From Pavlovales sp. CCMP2436 (taxonomy: Eukaryota > Haptophyta > Pavlovophyceae > Pavlovales), in NCBI GenBank assembly GCA_026770615.1, contig MU631346.1, positions 203,212 through 213,813 of the forward strand: a DNA stretch of 10,602 nt, given 5' to 3'. Under the pieces are notes generated by a model, which worked only from the letters and a program-made list of their open reading frames with translations, had not been told where the DNA came from and did not search any database. Shown here piece by piece: positions 1 to 7,642 of the stretch. The position numbers were made by a program, and so were the translations under genes. The stretch's first letter is position 1. Each line of letters begins with the position of its first letter.

Positions 1-651
1 CTCTCGGTAATGCCATCATAAAGTTCAAGTTCGCGCGCGCGCGCGGGGGGGGGGGGGGATGCAATATTTAGAAAAGTGACGTTGGAATTGCTGCGCGCCC
101 TCACGTGCAAGCTCCCGCTGGCAATGCCATGATATCTGGAGAAGAATATAATTCAATGGTCTGACTTCACTCATCTTTTCTCTACTATCCTTGAATATAT
201 TCTCCGTGATTAAGGGGGCGAGGTCGATTTGGCCCAAATTGCGGAGAGGCTGCCTGCAGTGCTCACCGGCGCAGACCTGTAAGTTTTTTTTTTCTTTTTT
301 TCTTTTTGGTTGATGTATATATTGGCCCTCGAACCCACATTTTAATCTGAGTCAATTAGTTTTTGCCATGGTGGGTCTTGCTGCTGCTACAGGTACGCCC
401 TCTGCGCTGACGCACTCGGCGCTGCGACGCGCGAGCTGCTAGCCACCTCTCTCACCCCTGAAATTGCCGCAGCGGCCGAGTGCCCCGAGGTGTGTGCGAG
501 GCACTTCGAGGCGGCGCTCAGGGCGTTCCAGCCATCTCTCTCCGCACACGACTTGGTGCGGTACGAGGAGCACGCGGCCGCGCGCACTGGCGGTGGCAGG
601 AGTGGACGACCCTCATCGGCGGCGGCTGGCACTCGGGTGACGCTGAGGTAG
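1..651 (+). CDS. PEX6: PEX6, peroxisomal AAA ATPase, C-terminal part (partial, 5' end outside window)
   Basis: PEX6 pairs with PEX1 in the AAA+ motor that pulls the receptor PEX5 out of the peroxisomal membrane for reuse. Four exon pieces can be joined: 1-6, 72-120, 223-278 and 393-651 (phases 2, 0 and 2 at the junctions). The middle pieces read RKVTLELLRALTCKLPL, then VDLAQIAERLPAVLTGADL. The last exon opens with YALCADALGAATREL. The TGADLYALC segment at the end of the second AAA domain and the later FQPSLSAHDLVRYEEH helix are PEX6 hallmarks from family knowledge. The C-terminus ends in a Gly/Ser/Ala/Arg-rich tail and a TAG stop. The join 120/223 needs a GC donor and gives a protein about three residues shorter there than typical PEX6. 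The Walker motifs lie upstream of the window. Identification is strong; the exact 72 and 223 borders are less sure. Confidence 0.9.
7..71 (+). other. PEX6 intron with (CG)7 and G14 tracts
   Basis: The donor is TCG|GTAATG and the acceptor is TTTAG|AAAAG, 65 bases in all. It contains a (CG)n run at about 32-45 running into 14 G at 45-58. Phase 2 on both sides supports it: CG from the left plus A from the right makes an Arg codon leading into the recognisable LELLRALT segment. An alternative AG at 75-76 is possible. Confidence 0.65.
121..222 (+). other. PEX6 intron, probable GC-AG type
   Basis: The exon reading KLPL ends at 120, directly followed by GCAATGCC. No GT exists before the in-frame stop at 130-132 (TGA). 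The downstream exon is recognised by VDLAQIAERLP and is preceded by a pyrimidine-rich stretch (about 163-207). Of the two nearby AG sites (213-214 and 221-222), only the second keeps the frame. The GC donor is inferred from the reading frame, not proven. Confidence 0.6.
279..392 (+). other. PEX6 last intron (T-rich)
   Basis: Canonical donor CT|GTAAGT and acceptor CTGCTACAG|GTACGC, 114 bases, with long T/TC runs just after the donor. It splits the Leu codon of TGADL|Y, so joining it restores the conserved motif exactly. Confidence 0.92.
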
Positions 652-715
652 TGCAGGCAGTGGTACTTGAAAATTAGCTGGATGCGCCGAATACAGGCGC
701 TATTGTTCCAAACTA

Positions 716-721
716 AATAAA
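716..721 (+). terminator. Polyadenylation signal AATAAA of PEX6
   Basis: An exact AATAAA hexamer lies 65 bases after the PEX6 stop, followed by an AT-rich stretch to about 750. The stretch 652-828 between the stop and the next coding-like segment is otherwise featureless and is best read as the 3' UTR plus spacer. Confidence 0.65.
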
Positions 722-828
722 TTGATTATTTATTATATTATATATTATTGGTGGCAGTCGCCAGTTTGCCGTAGACGACCGACTGTAGGCGTGTTCGGCA
801 ACTCAACGATGTAATTTTTATCAGTGAT

Positions 829-1090
829 GTCCATTCAGCGGATGAGGCGAACTGGAGGTACCTGCTGACACGGCGGGTTCGCTCGGAGTGACGTCGCAGA
901 AGCCGAGGATAGCGAGGCGAGCGAGGATGCAGACGAGCTGCCGATGCGCTACAAGGAAGACCCGGTGAGCCAGAACAAGTGGGAGCCGTACGCGCACTTC
1001 GTGTGGCGCGACCTCCACGATGCAGCTGAAGAGATCAAAAAACGCGCGACAGGCGTTCCGCACATCATCGATTCAGAAGATGACGAATAG
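829..1090 (+). pseudogene. Coding-like remnant or terminal exon with one frame break, unrecognised
   Basis: From 829 one frame reads HSADEANWRYLLTRRVRSE and stops at 889-891. The next frame, open from 869, continues with RSDVAEAEDSEASEDADELP, then RYKEDPVSQNKWEPYAHFVW, RDLHDAAEEIKKRATGVPHI and IDSEDDE before a TAG at 1088-1090. The two pieces meet around 870-889 and together look like one charged, acidic-ended protein end, so a single-base shift, a sequencing error or an unseen splice may separate them. Composition (Asp/Glu, Lys, Trp, Tyr) argues against random translation. No initiator ATG precedes it convincingly, so it would be a 3' exon or a fragment. I do not recognise the family. Confidence 0.45.
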
Positions 1091-1167
1091 CCAGTCAGAC
1101 CAGTTCAGTCCGGTCTTCTCCGTCAGACAGTCAGTCATATATGCATCTCGCTCTTCAGTATTAAACT

Positions 1168-1238
1168 CAGACGCCAGCTTGAATCCCAATAAGAAATATA
1201 TCATTTATATTACTGATAAATATTCAAGCTGATGTCTG
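1168..1238. repeat. Inverted repeat, 17-base arms, AT-rich loop
   Basis: The arm 1168-1184 (CAGACGCCAGCTTGAAT) matches the reverse complement of 1222-1238 at 15 of 17 bases. The 37-base spacer is AT-rich. It lies in non-coding DNA directly after the remnant ending at 1090. It could be a MITE-like end pair, or a transcript hairpin. Confidence 0.6.
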
Positions 1239-1356
1239 ACTATTCTAAATTTATATAACACTATAGCGGTGGCCTACAGCCGGCGGCGTCCGAGCGCCGC
1301 CCGGGCCCAGACTGAGCCCTGTGGGCGTCTGCCACGCCCTCAGACTATGGAGCAGA

Positions 1357-1381
1357 CTGGCGGGGGCTGCGCCCCCGCCAG
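1357..1381. repeat. Perfect 11-bp GC hairpin with flanking direct repeats
   Basis: 1357-1367 pairs perfectly with 1371-1381 around a TGC loop. The 9-mer GCAGACTGG occurs at 1352-1360 and again at 1383-1391, and CAGACT also recurs near 1310 and 1341. The surrounding 1268-1400 is GC-rich with no convincing reading frame. Confidence 0.6.
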
Positions 1382-1547
1382 GGCAGACTGGGGGCAGCCT
1401 GTGTGTTTTACGACCTCTTCAGATTATCGGCCACTCCACCGGCCAGCACTTATTAGTCATATCTGACGGATCTTCGGCCAGTGGCCGGCGAACAAAAATT
1501 AGAAAAAAAACAATTTGCCAACTTAGTTACTTTCGTGTACACGCTTG

Positions 1548-1604
1548 CGGCGGCCTGCACGCTCGCGGCCTATGCTCTCGCGGCCTAGCGCTCGCGGCCT
1601 ACGC
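1548..1604. repeat. Short minisatellite, unit about 14-15 bases (GCTCGCGGCCTA core)
   Basis: The core CGCGGCCTA recurs at about 1558-1572, 1573-1587 and 1588-1601, with a degenerate fourth copy (GCGGCGGCCTG) just before. Two overlapping frames run through and beyond it (to about 1716 and 1802), one containing LTEDVSFEDKAGFALRW. I could not turn either into a supported gene. Confidence 0.55.
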
Positions 1605-2470
1605 AATACGCTTACGGAGGATGTCAGCTTCGAAGACAAAGCAGGGTTCGCTCTCCGGTGGTTCGGGCGTGTGCCTCCGCCTGCTGCAGCAGGAGCTGCG
1701 CCGTCCGACCCGATGATCGTCAACTTGACTCCAGCTCCAAGTCCCCAATTTTACCGAACAGAACCCATGAAAAATAAGCGCCCAAATGTTGCATTTATAT
1801 AGAATACTTTCTTACTCCTGGGAGGCACTGCACCCGGCAGGTAACCAGTAGCCATACTAGGCTATAGACCACATCATTGCAAGAATGCGTGTGTGTGAGC
1901 TGTGGAAGTTACAAAAATCGGAAGCAGCTGATCGGCTTCCGGTGCATGCAAAGGTTGCACCGCAGGCAATTTTTTTTGAAGCAAAATACATATAATAAGC
2001 ACGCTAGACTCTGCCCGCGGCGTTTCGTCGTCCGACCCAATGATGGCCATCGGCCAATGTGCATCGGCCAGCGATTATTGATATTCGGCTAATGTTCGGC
2101 CAGAGATGGAGATCTTCGGCCATGGCCGGCCATAGGGGCTCCATAAAATGCATAGGGGCCAGCCGAGGCTGGCACAAAAGTAAGGTTTTGCCGCCCGGCT
2201 CCTATCCCCCCCCTTTTTTTTGCCTGCGGCGAAATATTAGGTTAGGTCACCCCCATACCCTAAATAAAGATCGGTGAAAATTTTAGGTTGCCAACCCACC
2301 CCCCCCCTCCCCTCCCCCCTACAAACGAACTGGGGGGGTTACTAAATGACGTGCGTATTGATACCAGTCGGACGAGTGCCCCTCAGCCTCTGTTAGGCCG
2401 AATCTATTGTTGTTATCGTTGTTGTTATTACTCGAGCCACTACGACTATGGGTTTTGAGTCGCAAGTTCG
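1605..2470. other. Intergenic, repeat-rich stretch without a supported gene
   Basis: It holds a pair of direct repeats (CGTCCGACCCRATGAT at 1702-1717 and 2029-2044), several CGGCCA-containing words between 2047 and 2135 that echo those at 1427-1490, a small hairpin at 1919-1941 (CGGAAGC/GCTTCCG), and C8T8 and C9 tracts near 2206-2310. An AATAAA at about 2263 on the + strand has no gene to serve. The mixture suggests fragments of old mobile elements. No reading frame here looks coding. Confidence 0.5.
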
Positions 2471-2660
2471 TTAAAAAGCGTGTCTAGTTCTTGCATTGTA
2501 CAGCTTGCTGCGTGCAAACGACTCGGTCTCACTCCAAGGGTGACAGAGATTGAGCGCCTGACTGGCGACTGTCAGCGCGACTGATTTCATGGATCGACTG
2601 TGCTGACTGGAGTTGCTGTTGCATGAGCGCGCACGGCATGCTGCGCTGCACTGCTCAGAG
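2471..2660 (-). other. Probable 3' UTR of the - strand gene
   Basis: This stretch follows the TGA stop of the gene ending at 2661. Frames open in this region are shadows. I find no exact AATAAA on the - strand close by; an AATAAC-containing AT-richer patch lies near 2405-2435. The true transcript end is not visible. Confidence 0.35.
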
Positions 2661-4597
2661 TCACAAGGACTGCTGGAGCGACGGGTGGGGCTGAGGGACG
2701 TACGGGCGGCGGCGCGGCGGCGGCGCGAGCGTTGCAAGCGGCGTGGTCGGTGCGCAAGCTTCCTCCTCCTCGCCCCACGCAACGCTGTACGCAGACCTGG
2801 CGCCCTGCGGGCTACGCGCCCCCGCCTGCCCGAAGCTGAGCGGCACGAAGCGACCGGAGCTTGCGTGCGGCCCGTCGAAGGCGGCCACGAGCGCCGCACC
2901 CGCGCCCGGGACGCGCAGGTGCTTGACGAAAAAGGGCTCCTCCTCCTCCTCCTCGCTGTCAGAGGAGTCGAGGCCCGCCAGCGCGTGCTCCTCCCCCGCG
3001 CCGCGCGACCAGATCGAGACGCCCGGCCGCGCGTTGTCGTCTGACGAGGAGTCGAAGAGAGTCGGCTGTTCGCTGTGCGCACTCTGGCTGTGCTCGCTGT
3101 CGTCGCGCGACTGCACGACGGGCAGCACCAAGAGTGTGCCGTGGGCGCTGAGCTGCTCGCCGAAAGAGGAGGGCAGCGGGAGCTCGCGCGCCTGCTTCAG
3201 CTGCACGTCGAGCGAGTCGAGCTGCGCGTGCACGAGCGGGACGCAGGCGCGCACCGCCTCGTTGTAGGCGGAGGCTGAGGCGAGCTCGACGGCCAGCATC
3301 AGCTGCGCGCCGAGCGAGCGGGAGATAGGACCCTCGGCGTCGGCGCACGCGTACCTGCAGGCGTGATATATATATATATATATATATATATTGTGCAAGT
3401 GAGCAAGTTGCTATAAATAAAAAGGAATAGGAAGAAGAAGAAGAGGGGGGGGGCGCACATGACAGCGAACGTATCGAATGCCTCGAGCACAGCCCGTCCT
3501 GCCGCCTTGGCCTCCACTACCGCCTCCTCGCCAGTGGGCACGGCCAGGAGCAGCGTCACGTCTTCCAGCGAGCGGCCGAGGCAGGACCAGGCGTGCAGCA
3601 GGGTCACGGCCCACAGCGAGTCGAGCAACGCCGGCCCGGCCAGCACCACGAGCTTGGGGCAGAGGCCGAGGTGGGCCAGTGCGAACGCGAGCTGCTCGTC
3701 GGCGTGCAGCAACACGTCCGCGCAGCCCGACGGCACCTCGTCCACCCACGCGAGCGGCGGGCTCGGCTGCGCACGCGCCCAGCGGAGCAGCGCACCCGCC
3801 TTGTCCACCGCCGAGTCAGCGCGCGAGTGCACCACAAAGTGGATCTGCTCGCCGCCGCCGGCCGCAAAGTCTTGGCCAGGGTCGTACCCCGAGGAGACGG
3901 TGGAGGTGGAGGGGCAGGGCGAGCCGGCGGGCGAGGCCGCCTCCCACGCACCGAGGAGCTTGGCCACGGCGCGCTCGTCGAGGCGCGCGGGAGACATGGT
4001 GGCGAGCGCGGCGCGGACCAGCTGCTCGGGCTCGAGCAGCACGCCGCAGGAGCCGTAGCCTACCAGCGGCGCCAGCGGCGCGAACGGCTGCGGCGAGGCG
4101 CCGGCGCGGGTGAGTGCCGAGGCGAGCAGCGAGTGCATCGTCGCGCGGAAGTGCGGCCACGGCAGCAGCCCGGAGAGCGCGCCCTTAAGCACCGTGCGCA
4201 CCACCGTGAACACCGCAAACCTGCAGCCGCGGCTGCCGCATGTCCAGCCCAGCTGCATGCGTATGATCAGTACGCCGAACACCTCCGCGAGGGAGGCGAA
4301 GCCCACGGCGAAGAACAAAGAGTAGCTGAGCGCGTGCGCGGACGAGCCGTGCCGCCACAGCGAGTGGCACACGTAGCAGAGCGAGCCGGTGAGCGCGGGC
4401 AGCACGACGTACGGCACCCAGTCCACGCCGGCATCGTCCGCCTGCTGCGCGGCCCTGTCGACGTGGAGGATGTGAGAATAGGACAATGATGTAAGAGCAG
4501 AGCATTAGAGGAGAGCATACCTGCTTGGTGGAGCGTAAAAAACACGAGAACGGGAGGATGGGCTTGTTGTAATTGGTACGGGTGTCGCAGCCTTGTA

Positions 4598-4629
<32 letters not shown>

Positions 4630-6604
4630 TATATACACGCTTACTTGGCAACGAAGGTGGGGATGGCCTGGCTGAGCGCGAAGGCGAACACAAGCGCGAA
4701 CGCAACGGCTGCGACGCGCACTAGACCGAGGAAGGCGCGAGTGGGCGGCAGCGCGAGCATGAGCGCCACTGCGCCGAGCAGGTAGAGCATGCCGAAGAAG
4801 TCCGAGCGGAGCATGGTCGTTACATCCTGGCCGAACTGTCCGCTCGTTTGCGCCGCTAGCTGGGCGCGGACCGAGCCGCCGATGAGCAGGCACCCGAAGA
4901 CGAGGAGCACCACGGACAGCCGCCACTGGTGTGTGATAAAGAAATACGTGTTAAACAAAAATGAATCAAATATATATTAATATATTAATAGATCAATAAA
5001 TACAGATATAAAATTTTATAAAAATCAAAAGTAAATTTAAATCTTAATAATTAAATAAATAAATACACGCACACACACACATATATTTGTATATGTATAT
5101 ATTTGTATATGTATATATTAGAGGCTCAGCAGTATATGTATATATGTATATATGTATGCATATATATATATGTGTGTGTGTGTGTGTATGTATGTTGTGC
5201 GCGCGTGCGTGTGTGTGTGTGTGTAGATGAGATGGGCAATAAGCATACCTGGCGCGCAGCGGCCTGCGCAAGCGCCGACTCGAAGGCGGCGACGAGCACG
5301 CTGCTCTGCTTCTTGCTCGTCGCGGCCCTTAGCAACGATGTGAGGTCAGCTGCGTCGGTCAGGTCGGCGCCGTCGTCCGCCGGGGCATACTCCTGCAGGC
5401 TCTCCTGCGAGGGGAGCTGCGACAAGCCCTGAGCCGGGGCTGGGCCGTAGCCCGAGGCTGAAGCGGAGGAGCTCGTTTGCTGCGTCTGCTCCGAGCCCTC
5501 ACCGAAGGCGTCGCGCAGGATCGACATCTTGTCCGCCGCCGGGCCGAGCACGCGCGCCACAAAGGCCGGAAGACCCAAGTTCGTCGCGCGCAAGCGCGGC
5601 TCGGCGCGGTTCGGGTGGAATTGGCCGTCGGCGCGCGCGCCGGCGCCAGCGGGGGCCTTGGCGGGCCAAAGGCCGCGCAGGAGGTCGCCGATGCCGACGC
5701 CGCGCCACGCGGGCGGGCCGCTGGCGAGGAGGATGGCCTCGTGGTAACTGTTGCGAAGTAGGGGGAGCATGTGAGCCACGTCGACGGCGTGATGCTGGCG
5801 CAGGTAGAGCCGGTGCGGGCCCTCGACCATCGGCTCCGAAGAAGGCATCAGCTGCGCGTAGGCACGCAGCACCGCCATCAGCGGGACCAGCGAGGCGGGG
5901 CGCACGTAGCCGGACGAGCGCGCGACCTCCGTGCGCTCCTGCGCCTTGGCCACAAGCGCCGGCAGCGCGTCGCCCGAGCGCGCGGCGAAGCTCCGTGCGA
6001 GCTGCAGCGGCTGCTCCGGGACTGCCTGCAGCGAGACGACGACCATCGGCACGCGCCGGGCGAAGCAGAAGGCGTAGACCGCCGCGGCCGCCTCCTCGTC
6101 AGCCAAATTGGTCGGCGCCAAGTCCGCCACCCAGCTACTGCGGTCGGCCGAGCGCTCCAGCCCGCCCAAGATGGAGACCTCGGCGAGCGACGCGACCGCA
6201 CGCTTGGGGTCGGCTTCGATCGCGTCGGCCACGTCGCGCAGCGAGGCGGCGGCACACACGAGCGTGAGCGAGCGCGGGGCCGCCGACGAGATCACGCGCG
6301 CGAGGAGATCGCCGCCGGGGCAGATCTGACCGGATGCCGCCGGCGGGGAGTGCGCGTCGATCGGGAGTGAGTAGAGGTTGGGCGGCGGCGCGACGGGGAG
6401 GCCGACGCTGATGCCGACGCCGACGGGCACGTCCGTCGCCCCGAGGTGGTCGAGCACAGCGCGCGCGAGCGCCGCGCCCTCGGGGCCGCTGGCAAGCACC
6501 GCACGCAGCACGTGCGCGCCGCTCCGGTGCAGCGCGGCAGCGACAAGCAGCGTTTGGACCGCGTCGGCGTCGCGGTCGAAGGTGATGAGGAGCACGGTGG
6601 GCAT
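2661..6604 (-). CDS. Multi-pass membrane protein with N-terminal nucleoside-hydrolase-like domain, five exons, 1122 aa
   Basis: Exons on the - strand: 6604-5249, 4925-4645, 4562-4521, 4454-3459 and 3354-2661 (stop TGA at 2663-2661). Junction phases are 0, 2, 2, 2 and total coding length divides by three. Residues 1-200 resemble the inosine-uridine nucleoside hydrolase fold: TFDRDADAV at 8-16 sits where the family has DTDxGxDD, followed by DVPVGVG (58-64), ILGG (145-148) and TNLADEEAAAAV (165-176), which matches the family's FNxxxDPEAA. Several metal and substrate residues are replaced, so catalysis is doubtful. Membrane segments are predicted near 455-470, 494-511, 516-536, 573-592 and 602-624. 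Residues 630-960 form an unrecognised soluble region. The tail is acidic (SDSEEEEEE near 1022-1031) and ends Pro-rich. ATG at 6604 has A at -3; an upstream in-frame ATG at 6682 would add 26 residues. Role unknown; I infer a membrane-anchored pseudoenzyme. Confidence 0.8.
3355..3458 (-). other. Intron 4 of the - strand gene, with C/CTT tract and (AT)13
   Basis: Donor AT|GTGCGC at 3458, acceptor CTGCAG|GTAC ending at 3355, phase 2, 104 bases. On the - strand it starts with a poly-C tract and CTT repeats and carries (AT)13 at 3366-3391 close to the acceptor. Joining restores AVM|YACADAEG. The donor is the weaker side; it is chosen because it is the only nearby GT giving the right phase before low-complexity sequence begins. 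Confidence 0.7.
3366..3391. repeat. (AT)13 microsatellite
   Basis: An uninterrupted alternating AT run, inside intron 4 of the - strand gene. Confidence 0.95.
4455..4520 (-). other. Intron 3 of the - strand gene (66 bases)
   Basis: GTATGC donor, pyrimidine-rich body with CTAAT about 13 bases in, and acceptor GTCGACAG|GGCC. Phase 2. This is the only intron of the gene without a microsatellite. Confidence 0.75.
4521..4562 (-). CDS. 42-base in-frame exon 3 of the - strand gene
   Basis: It encodes about 14 residues, PSSRSRVFYAPPSR, between membrane segments 3 and 4. Its donor, GCAG|GTATGC, repeats the strong donor of exon 1. The next intron (4520-4455, 66 bases) is pyrimidine-rich with a CTAAT branch-like word and ends GACAG. 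Length is a multiple of three with phase 2 at both ends, so inclusion or skipping both keep the frame (1122 or 1108 residues). The upstream acceptor is weak, so this could be an optional exon. Confidence 0.6.
4563..4644 (-). other. Intron 2 of the - strand gene, mostly (AT)n
   Basis: Donor CAA|GTAAGC at 4644, acceptor ACAACAAG ending at 4563, phase 2, 82 bases. About 38 bases (4598-4635) are an AT dinucleotide repeat with one phase slip. The acceptor is poor in pyrimidines but is the only AG that keeps the frame with the exon at 4562-4521. Confidence 0.6.
4598..4635. repeat. AT dinucleotide microsatellite with one interruption
   Basis: Alternating TA/AT across about 38 bases with an AA slip near 4622-4623, inside intron 2 of the - strand gene. 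Confidence 0.9.
4926..5248 (-). other. Intron 1 of the - strand gene, with (TG)n/(TA)n microsatellite
   Basis: Donor CCAG|GTATGC at 5248, acceptor CACACCAG|TGG ending at 4926, phase 0, 323 bases. It carries long TA and TG (CA) dinucleotide runs between about 5070 and 5224 and an AT-rich half near 4960-5060. Without splicing, the upstream frame would run into a nonsense polypeptide coded by the repeats. Confidence 0.9.
5068..5224. repeat. Compound CA/TA/TG microsatellite
   Basis: It begins with CACACAC, passes through TATATG/TATTTG variants and ends with two long TG runs separated by GTGCGCGCGTGCG. It is entirely within intron 1 of the - strand gene. Confidence 0.9.
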
Positions 6605-6720
6605 GCTGCCAGCGGGAGTATCGACCACGATCCGACCAGCGCACAGTGTTCTCGTTCTCCGAGAAATTAAGCAAAGGACCATTTGTGGCGCAACCAGTTT
6701 TTTTTCAAACTACGACTTAC
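6605..6720. other. Spacer upstream of the - strand gene start
   Basis: It lies between the chosen ATG (6604) and the start of the C/A-rich retroelement-like region, and includes a T8 run near 6698. It must hold at least part of the 5' leader or promoter of the - strand gene, but I see no recognisable core promoter motif. Confidence 0.3.
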
Positions 6721-6739
6721 TTACTTCACCCCACACGAT

Positions 6740-6820
6740 GGGGGCCGTTTGCCCCCGAAAGCGACGGGCCGCGTGGACCGGCCAGCTCCCGATAGGGGCC
6801 TTGCAACGCCCATCGGGGAG
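6740..6820 (+). other. Two GC-rich hairpins at the start of the retroelement 5' region
   Basis: GGGGGC at 6740-6745 pairs with GCCCCC at 6751-6756 around a 5-base loop. CTCCCGAT at 6786-6793 plus GGGC (6796-6799) pairs with GCCC (6808-6811) and ATCGGGGAG (6812-6820), with small bulges. The rest of this region to about 7600 is C/A-rich with a long open + frame (about 6683-7519) of Pro, Thr, His and Arg. That frame is probably open because the DNA is poor in T and G rather than because it codes. Structured 5' leaders are known in non-LTR elements. Confidence 0.4.
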
Positions 6821-7642
6821 GCAAAGCAGCTGCCGGACTCTAGCCACGAGCACTTCTCGCCCGCACACCCACCACACACCACTGCACGCACGGGGCAAGC
6901 TGGGCCTAGCCTAAAGGCAAAGTCAAGGGCTCACCAACCAACCCCTCGGGACCAGTCACCCCCGAGGAGGACGTCTACAACCGACAACGCAGACAAGGAG
7001 GTCGGGTCAGACAAACCCGGCCTGCGCGTGGTTGCGATGAGCACAACAGACAAGCCTCATGCACACAGCCCACTAACACAGCCCGCCTTGCGAGCGAACC
7101 AACATACACAACCCGCTTGGCCCACGCACATGGCCCCACACGAATTCAAGAAGCTCCCCACGAGACTGCCACACGACACACCATATACCCGCCGTACACC
7201 CCAGCGTACACCCTGCTCCACATCCTGCACCTCTAACCGGGCCAGCTCACTACGCCACGCCCCAAGCTACCCACAGGGCCTACCTCCACAGGGCCGAAAG
7301 AGCGCTAGGACAACATCCAAGCCAGGACACTATTCACGCCACAACACGGAGAACACCATCCTCCCAACCATCCCAAACCGCCACAACAAGATCGAGATCG
7401 ACCACACTCGTACTACTCGATTTCATGGGTTTCGTCAACTGCATACAGCTGTCGACCTTGAACCAGTACCCGCCAAATCCAATTTAAGCAACCATTTAAG
7501 CCTTAACCCGGGTTATTAGCTCCCCAGGATTAATCGCAATTCTGAACCGCGTTTCGCAATTAAGCGCCTAAATTATTCAAGAAGCACGAAAGCATCGCGA
7601 TGAGCGATGCGCTAGCTACTGCCGCCGCCGGCATGGGCCGCC

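Noticed and set aside
1545..1802. Frame containing LTEDVSFEDKAGFALRW, and the overlapping MSASKTKQGSLSGG frame
   Set aside because: Both look faintly protein-like, but they overlap in different frames, begin in a minisatellite and have no splice sites that join them to anything. Not enough to call a gene.
2240..2265. TTAGGTTAGG and CCCTAAA words resembling telomere repeats
   Set aside because: There are only one or two units each, in opposite senses and within other homopolymer-rich DNA. Not an interstitial telomere array.
3299..3458. Run-on of exon 4 frame through PPLFFFFLFLF and TIYIYIYI
   Set aside because: This is translation of CTT repeats and (AT)13. A phase-matched intron removes it and joins to the well-formed last exon.
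3593..4489. Long + strand open frame (about 298 codons) opposite exon 4 of the - strand gene
   Set aside because: It is an Arg/Gly/Ala-rich antisense shadow in GC-rich coding DNA. The - strand reading gives hydrophobic segments, consistent splice phases and domain signals.
5126..5248. Extension of exon 1 coding frame into VCLLPISSTHTHTRTRAQ and beyond
   Set aside because: This is translation of a TG/TA microsatellite after a strong CAG|GTATGC donor. It is intron.
6683..7519. 278-codon open frame on the + strand
   Set aside because: The translation is Pro, Thr, His and Arg low complexity with no domain. The DNA is C/A-rich and poor in T, which by itself removes stops. Treated as retroelement 5' region.
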